Below, in pieces: positions 9,001 through 11,503 of a stretch of DNA of 11,503 nt (the stretch's first letter is position 1; each line of letters opens with the position of its first letter). The notes below the pieces were generated by a model that was not told the origin of the DNA, did no database searches, and was given only the letters and a program-made list of their open reading frames with translations. A program made the position numbers and the translations under genes. This DNA comes from Calditrichota bacterium (lineage in GTDB: Bacteria; Calditrichota; Calditrichia; RBG-13-44-9; J075): positions 1-11,503 of the forward strand of contig JAJRYW010000478.1 of assembly GCA_024275555.1 (NCBI GenBank). The letters run 5' to 3'.

Positions 9001-9047
9001 AGGCATAGAATAAGGGGAAGCAAAAGAGCGCTTCTTTTAAATCGCAT
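6045..9047 (-). CDS. Membrane sensor histidine kinase: periplasmic beta-propeller, Y_Y_Y domain, HisKA_3, HATPase
   Basis: A 1000-residue sensor kinase. Residues 1-22 (MRFKRSALLLPLILCLQVLHAS) form a signal peptide. About 50-680 is a periplasmic sensor with two-component-regulator propeller repeats, e.g. IIQDKNGFMYFGNTNG, EDSLGRLWIGAVYEGV and DDDQNLWFNKG. A Y_Y_Y domain (about 684-755; EGFDAGWSNWT, YIFRIRAKN) precedes a membrane segment near 760-782. The cytoplasmic part has a HisKA_3 dimerisation helix with phospho-accepting H810 in DLHDDIGAGL and an ATPase with N-box (EAINNSLKYSN, about 920-930), G1 DNGKGFD (951-957) and G2 GNGVKNM. All catalytic motifs are intact. Unlike hybrid HTCS proteins of Bacteroidota it has no fused receiver; the separate regulator lies downstream. 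The frame stays open to an ATG at 9239, but the extra 64 residues do not resemble a domain and would bury the signal peptide, so 9047 is preferred. Ligand unknown. Confidence 0.93.
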   Translation of the reverse strand: MRFKRSALLLPLILCLQVLHASGVKQESASANTGIPFIRNYLPEEYRAHGQNWAIIQDKNGFMYFGNTNGVVLQYDGVSWRQIPVANGSIARSLAMDSSGVIYVGAQNEIGYLAPDSVGNLRYISLISNIEPSYRNFGDVWQIYITADHAYFSTRKYLFRWDFSGTFKTWQAKTVFQSAFLLPGKELFIHQMQIGLMRLEADSLILIPGGERFNDDWVYVVTPAGEKRLLIGARKTGLFIFDGKRVKKYETVINQWLITNQVYHGITLRDGSHVFTTVRGGAAILDKNGDLLTVLDKSRGLQDENVWFAYQDLAGSLWLAMNKGLAHVEYPASFSLFDERSGLKGNVHDIVRHNGMLYAAAGLGVFLLRPGRSAIAKNNFEQLPGLNSQCWSLLSMDNMLLVSSNHGIYEIKDDGFTFIVRKSGWILSRSKKDSNRVYIGLDAGVASLYRSKDGWTDEGKLPGIEVEARTVAEDSLGRLWIGAVYEGVLRVDWEQTKVSGAGRLAPIVRRYNTTNGLPSRKYNLVFNNGRDVLFGTTRGVYRFDHENDYFLPVNFANQTVDVPHDSTSYTILTVDDDQNLWFNKGKKLALARYAGNNLYELEYRTFLPAPDASIYTIYPEAGGVVYFGGTKGVFRYQPTVAVDHSPFFRSHIRRVQVNNDSVIYGGARSLNYEDPILPYRQNALRFEYAAACYTDESVNTYQYMLEGFDAGWSNWTTETQKDYTNIPEGEYIFRIRAKNVYQNISDEAIFKFQILPPWYRTWWAYLAYLFFVSISLFFLIRILMDRTRRKAIAEQKRMERLRSKIAADLHDDIGAGLTEIAIMGEVISQKLDQRSKKLVGRELRSIGNTSRGLIDSMSDIVWLVNPRRDSLFDLVSRLGNSYTELLNARGIHFKIENLEILKNIQLEMEYRQHLFLIFKEAINNSLKYSNASEIFLNAFLSGKRIKMQLFDNGKGFDPNEPTLGNGVKNMKERAERIGGALLIKSGIGEGTMVEFEGRIT

Positions 9048-9372
9048 TTTAGGTGTTGTTGCCCCCGCAAGATTGTTCAACCGCGATTTATCCGCAATAT
9101 AGCGCCGGATTATAGGCAGGGACAGGGATATTTCCGGCGGCGGCAAAACCACGCAAGGGAGGGGGAAATTGCCGGACAAACCGCCGCTGCCGACATCCAC
9201 CTGTAAGAACAGCACCGGAAATACAAGGGACGGCGGCATTTTATCGTCTCTCTAAAACCGCAATCTCATCCCGGCGGCTGTATCCCCCGGTCGGAGCTCA
9301 ATACTCCGGCGCGCTACCGGGGAAATAATGCTCAAGTCATCACACCGGCCCATATTGCGCCGGAGATGATGA
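9048..9372. other. 325-base gap upstream of the sensor kinase, with GC-rich inverted repeats
   Basis: The kinase frame remains open up to 9239 but shows no protein-like motif, so I treat it as leader. At 9285-9322 an imperfect hairpin pairs CCCCGGT with ACCGGGG and, inside, CGGAG (9292-9296) with CTCCG (9304-9308). CCGGC at 9345-9349 and GCCGG at 9359-9363 form a second small stem just past the stop of the zinc-protein gene. Neither has a T-tract. The kinase promoter should lie here, but I see no convincing hexamers. Confidence 0.5.
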
Positions 9373-10056
9373 TCAATAGGGCGGTTTTGCCGGCCCCGTA
9401 TATCCGCATATTCCCAAACGGGGCGAATTGACAATTTCCACAGGTTCACCATACTCATCATGCGGGTGGGTTTTGGCATGTTTATCACAGAACACGCCTC
9501 CGCCCTCACCTTCATATAAACATTCGAGACATAACCAGGCGGCAGTATTTCCGCATTCAACACACTGGTATTCCGGCAGGTCATTGCGGGCCATCAAAGT
9601 AATGGGATATTGGGTTATCGGTTTACCTTTTCGTACATCCACCACTTTGACCCTGGTTTCCGAGGAACTGCCAAAATCATAAATATGATGGAGTTCCAGC
9701 CCCACCCTGAAAACCTGACCGGCTTTTTTGCTCATCGCGATGGGACGCTGCATTCGTCGGTCCATTGAAAATTCGCTTAAGTGCCCGCAGCACTCCAGCC
9801 AAATAGAGCGGAGATAGGAATCCAGCTTTGCCAGAGTTGCTTTTCCACTCATCTCAAGATGTAGCCAGAAGCTTCCACTCCAGGCATCTTCTATCCGGAG
9901 ATGATAAAAAATACCCGCCGGGCCAGGTTTTGAATCGGCCGCTTCAATAATCTTCAGTCGTTTTTCACAAGACGCCAGGTGCCGGGCAATACCGGACTTA
10001 GACATATTTTGTCCGCAAAAGCTGCAACTCCCTCGTGATTGTTTTTTTCGTGGCAT
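9373..10056 (-). CDS. pRiA4b ORF-3/TnpR-like protein flanked by two zinc-binding modules
   Basis: A 227-residue cytoplasmic protein. Residues 11-30 form a C2HC zinc finger (C11-x2-C14, H26-x3-C30; CSFCGQ ... ARHLASC). The centre, about 48-142, resembles the plasmid pRiA4b ORF-3 / IS1096 TnpR-like fold: YHLRIEDAWSGSFWLHLEM, TLAKLDSYLRSIW, GHLSEF and the YDFG motif at 126-129. The C-terminal part is cysteine- and histidine-rich: C165-x2-C168, C176-x2-C179, C190-x2-H193, then H197 and H199, a likely cross-brace zinc site. The family occurs on plasmids, in transposons and in chromosomes; its biochemical role is not established, and the name TnpR should not be read as proof of resolvase activity. 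The start at 10056 is chosen because AGGAGA precedes it at ideal spacing; a longer frame to 10131 has no such site. It is divergent from the SEC-C gene. Confidence 0.82.
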   Translation of the reverse strand: MPRKKQSRGSCSFCGQNMSKSGIARHLASCEKRLKIIEAADSKPGPAGIFYHLRIEDAWSGSFWLHLEMSGKATLAKLDSYLRSIWLECCGHLSEFSMDRRMQRPIAMSKKAGQVFRVGLELHHIYDFGSSSETRVKVVDVRKGKPITQYPITLMARNDLPEYQCVECGNTAAWLCLECLYEGEGGGVFCDKHAKTHPHDEYGEPVEIVNSPRLGICGYTGPAKPPY

Positions 10057-10355
10057 ATTGATCTCCTGTTTAATACGGATTACGCGCCGCGCCGAATTAT
10101 TCTCAATTCGAGCAAAATTTATAGTTGTCATAGCCCGGATAAAGCGCCGGCCGGGATATCGATTATGACCCAGGAAGGGACCAAAGTAGCATTTTTGCTT
10201 TTATCATTCAAGAAAAAGAACAACAACATGGAGTATATCAGAGTATTTCGGCAAACTTCGGATTACAAATATTTTAATTTGACTTTAACCTTTTTGATTT
10301 TCAATTTTACCCTCAAATAGCTCCTATGTCAAACATAGAAGAAAGAAGGTAAACC
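10057..10355. promoter_or_regulatory. Divergent promoter region between zinc-finger and SEC-C genes
   Basis: A 299-base region, strongly AT-rich from about 10180 to 10320, that must contain both divergent promoters. On the plus strand a TTGACT hexamer (10279-10284) is a possible -35 element, but the -10 at proper spacing is poor. Just before the SEC-C ribosome site a short hairpin pairs CTATGT (10324-10329) with ACATAG (10333-10338), a possible operator or leader stem. No further gene is supported. Confidence 0.4.
10060..10066 (-). promoter_or_regulatory. Ribosome binding site deciding the start of the zinc-finger protein
   Basis: On the minus strand CAGGAGATCAAT directly precedes the ATG at 10056-10054. 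This strong Shine-Dalgarno match is the reason for the shorter start over the in-frame ATG at 10131. Confidence 0.7.
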
Positions 10356-11084
10356 ATGAAAGTGCCGTTTAAAATACCAAATCCGCAGGGGCCCTGTCCT
10401 TGTGGAAGCGGGCAAACTTTTGAAGAATGTTGTCTGTCCGCCCTTGAAGCAGAAACGCCAAGCATCGAGGATTTTGAGAGCCCCGAAGAGGCGATGAACG
10501 CTTTGATTGAGAATGGAGTTGCAATTGTCGAAGAGCAGTTAAGAACAAATGAACCCGAAGAGACCGTATTAACGTTTCAGCGTCTCAAAAAATTAGGGCT
10601 TGCCGAGGAAGTAATAAAGGAGATGATTGCCGCTGTTTTGCTGAGGCAATTATTCGAAATGATTGCGACAGACAGCGAGTTTGATTTAGAACGTTATTGT
10701 GAGGAGTTAGACGAACTTCCCGAGCTTCCCGAAATAGATATACCGGACAGCGACTATATGATGGATCGCTCGGCAATTATTGTTTCTCCTAAACAGCCGT
10801 TTGTGGATTGGGTGTATAGCCTTAATATTGCGGCGCAAGAAGTTTCTTCTAAAGACATAAAGGAATCGATGTCTGTTTATTTAATTGAAGAAGTGATGGA
10901 TGACAAGCACTTCAAGGATATTCTCAAGGATGTTTACACCGTTATTTTCGAAGAAGAATTAGCGAGCTGGTCAACCGATGAATCAAGGTGGCCCGAAAAA
11001 CGCAACCTGTCTATGTTCAAGAAATGGTTTAGTGCGAATCTTCAATACTCCGTGGTTGATCTGGTGAACGACGACTTTATTTAA
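10356..11084 (+). CDS. SEC-C zinc-motif protein, acidic, function unknown
   Basis: A 242-residue protein with an N-terminal SEC-C motif, GPCPCGSGQTFEECC: C14-x-C16-x8-C25-C26, a metal-binding module first known from the SecA C-terminus and also found in many proteins of unknown function. The rest is helical-looking and markedly acidic, with a run of Glu/Asp at 105-130 (YCEELDELPELPEIDIPDSD). The C-terminal half (QPFVDWVYSLN ... YLIEEVMDD ... WFSANLQYSVVDLV) reads like a folded domain I cannot name. No signal peptide or membrane segment. The ATG follows GAAGG at good spacing. Base composition is visibly more AT-rich than that of the reductase gene, and the gene sits beside a repeat cluster, which would fit recent acquisition. 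It does not look like a SecA fragment. Confidence 0.85.
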   Translation: MKVPFKIPNPQGPCPCGSGQTFEECCLSALEAETPSIEDFESPEEAMNALIENGVAIVEEQLRTNEPEETVLTFQRLKKLGLAEEVIKEMIAAVLLRQLFEMIATDSEFDLERYCEELDELPELPEIDIPDSDYMMDRSAIIVSPKQPFVDWVYSLNIAAQEVSSKDIKESMSVYLIEEVMDDKHFKDILKDVYTVIFEEELASWSTDESRWPEKRNLSMFKKWFSANLQYSVVDLVNDDFI

Positions 11085-11103
11085 CTCATGTTACGCAATT
11101 GGA

Positions 11104-11121
11104 CGCAGAGATCGCAGAGAT
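11104..11121. repeat. Tandem 9-mer CGCAGAGAT, two perfect copies
   Basis: CGCAGAGAT occurs at 11104-11112 and again at 11113-11121 without any change. I recall similar CGCAGAGA-type repeats from intergenic DNA of environmental bacteria, but cannot assign them to a named family from this sequence. Confidence 0.7.
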
Positions 11122-11135
11122 TCTTTAAAAGAGAA

Positions 11136-11150
11136 GTAACTATTCAGGTC
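11136..11150 (+). repeat. Additional copy of the GTAACTAYTCAGGTC end motif
   Basis: GTAACTATTCAGGTC matches the inverted copy at 11353-11367 in 14 of 15 positions. It is in the same orientation as the left end at 11201, 65 bases away. A partial, degenerate copy (GTTACTATTCAG) is at 11386-11397. Confidence 0.6.
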
Positions 11151-11200
11151 TCTTTTTTGACAGGATTCACATGATGAACCGGATTGGGAAATAAAATTTA

Positions 11201-11367
11201 GTAACTACTCAGGTGTTATTGCCAATGGCGTATAATTCCCCTCACCCCCTCCCTCGCTTGCGCTTCGGTCGCCCCTCTCCCCGGGGGAGAGGGGAAGGGG
11301 TGAGGGGGGATTCAACTGTCATATATACAGCCGCTTAGGCTATGAACAAACCGACCTGAGTAGTTAC
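11201..11367. mobile_element. Candidate MITE-like non-autonomous element with 14-base perfect terminal inverted repeats
   Basis: The left end GTAACTACTCAGGT (11201-11214) is the exact reverse complement of ACCTGAGTAGTTAC (11354-11367). The 139 bases between them contain no ORF and centre on a GC-rich hairpin. No target-site duplication is evident at the borders, so the element is either old, decayed, or not a classical cut-and-paste element. An alternative outer left border is the copy at 11136. No transposase is encoded nearby. Confidence 0.5.
11234..11312. repeat. GC-rich compound hairpin, REP-like
   Basis: CCCCTCACCCC (11238-11248) pairs perfectly with GGGGTGAGGGG (11297-11307). Inside, CCCCTCTCCC (11272-11281) pairs with GGGAGAGGGG (11285-11294), and CCC at 11251-11253 can compete for the same inner G-run. 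The design of a CCCTCACCCC outer arm with a CCCTCTCCC inner arm is one I recall from many environmental genomes; no family name is claimed. Confidence 0.75.
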
Positions 11368-11412
11368 CGTTATTATTCACAATTTGTTACTATTCAGTAA
11401 ATGAAGAATGTA

Positions 11413-11478
11413 GAGATTTTGGATTGCATCGACTGTGTCGATGCATGCATTGACACAGTCAATGCAATCCAAATGCTC
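11413..11478. repeat. Branched palindrome forming a perfect three-way junction
   Basis: The outer stem pairs TTTGGAT (11418-11424) with ATCCAAA (11467-11473), extended by GAG/CTC after a two-base internal loop. It encloses two adjacent hairpins with no unpaired base at the junction. Arm 1 (11425-11445) has stem TGCATCGAC/GTCGATGCA and loop TGT. Arm 2 (11446-11466) has stem TGCATTGAC/GTCAATGCA and loop ACA. The whole can also fold as one long palindrome with two mismatched pairs in its central 56 bases. No protein is encoded. It may be a transposition or recombination substrate, a tandem operator, or a structured RNA element. Confidence 0.85.
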
Positions 11479-11503
11479 CCATCATGGCAGCGACTTCTAA
11501 CCG

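Larger units (their letters stand above)
11085..11503. other. Gene-free repeat-rich region at the right edge
   Basis: No credible reading frame or RNA gene is present. The region holds, in order, a perfect tandem 9-mer (11104-11121), several copies of a GTAACTAYTCAGGT motif, a MITE-like element with a GC-rich hairpin (11201-11367), and a branched palindrome (11413-11478). Such density suggests a non-coding landing zone for small elements. Confidence 0.7.

Noticed and set aside
9252..9584. A 110-codon minus-strand frame overlapping the end of the zinc-finger gene
   Set aside because: Most of it is a shadow of the zinc-finger gene in another frame, and the remainder shows no protein-like features.
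9373..10056. A transposon resolvase or transposase
   Set aside because: No serine- or tyrosine-recombinase or DDE motif is present; the TnpR label belongs to a family name only.
10356..10440. A fragment of secA
   Set aside because: Only the short SEC-C motif is shared; the protein is otherwise unrelated to SecA and has its own start and ribosome site.
11201..11367. A CRISPR-like array made of the GTAACTAYTCAGGT repeats
   Set aside because: The copies are too short, too few, irregularly spaced and in mixed orientation, and no cas gene is present.
11413..11478. Intrinsic transcription terminator as the explanation for the branched palindrome
   Set aside because: No T-tract follows on either strand and the two-arm branched design is not needed for termination.

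Overview
The window looks like chromosomal DNA from a bacterium of the FCB group (Calditrichota, candidate division KSB1, Ignavibacteria or a relative). The main reasons are a secreted 991-residue protein ending in a YPNPFNP-type sorting domain (the type A C-terminal signal of the type IX secretion system), and a sensor kinase of the beta-propeller plus Y_Y_Y type common in that group. No rRNA, tRNA, CRISPR array, phage module or complete insertion sequence is visible. The exact phylum is an inference.

Layout. (1) 114-1484, plus strand: a class I flavin disulfide reductase related to mercuric reductase but lacking the mercury-specific C-terminal cysteine pair. (2) 1485-1690: a convergent intergenic gap with two GC-rich inverted repeats. 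(3) 1691-4666, minus strand: a large secreted repeat protein with a T9SS-like tail. (4) 4667-5238: a 572-base gap with a strong hairpin and a small ATCACTCA repeat. (5) 5239-5874 and 6045-9047, minus strand: a NarL-type response regulator and, upstream of it, its probable partner, a membrane sensor histidine kinase with a periplasmic propeller. A near-perfect 26-base palindrome lies between them and may tune expression. (6) 9373-10056, minus strand: a compact protein with a pRiA4b ORF-3/TnpR-like domain between two zinc-binding modules. (7) 10356-11084, plus strand, divergent: an acidic SEC-C protein in visibly more AT-rich DNA. (8) 11085-11503: a gene-free stretch crowded with repeats.

The kinase and regulator form a HisKA_3/NarL two-component system that would sense something in the periplasm. 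The secreted repeat protein lies downstream on the same strand and could be a target, but nothing in the sequence proves it. The zinc protein and the SEC-C protein look like accessory genes.

The most unusual structure is at the right edge. A perfect three-way-junction palindrome (11413-11478) has two arms that differ from each other only by paired changes and in their loops, so each arm keeps perfect pairing. Just left of it is a small MITE-like element (11201-11367) with perfect 14-base inverted ends and a GC-rich hairpin core, with further copies of the end motif around it. Together they suggest a site where small non-autonomous DNA elements accumulate. No complete new defence or biosynthetic system is evident.
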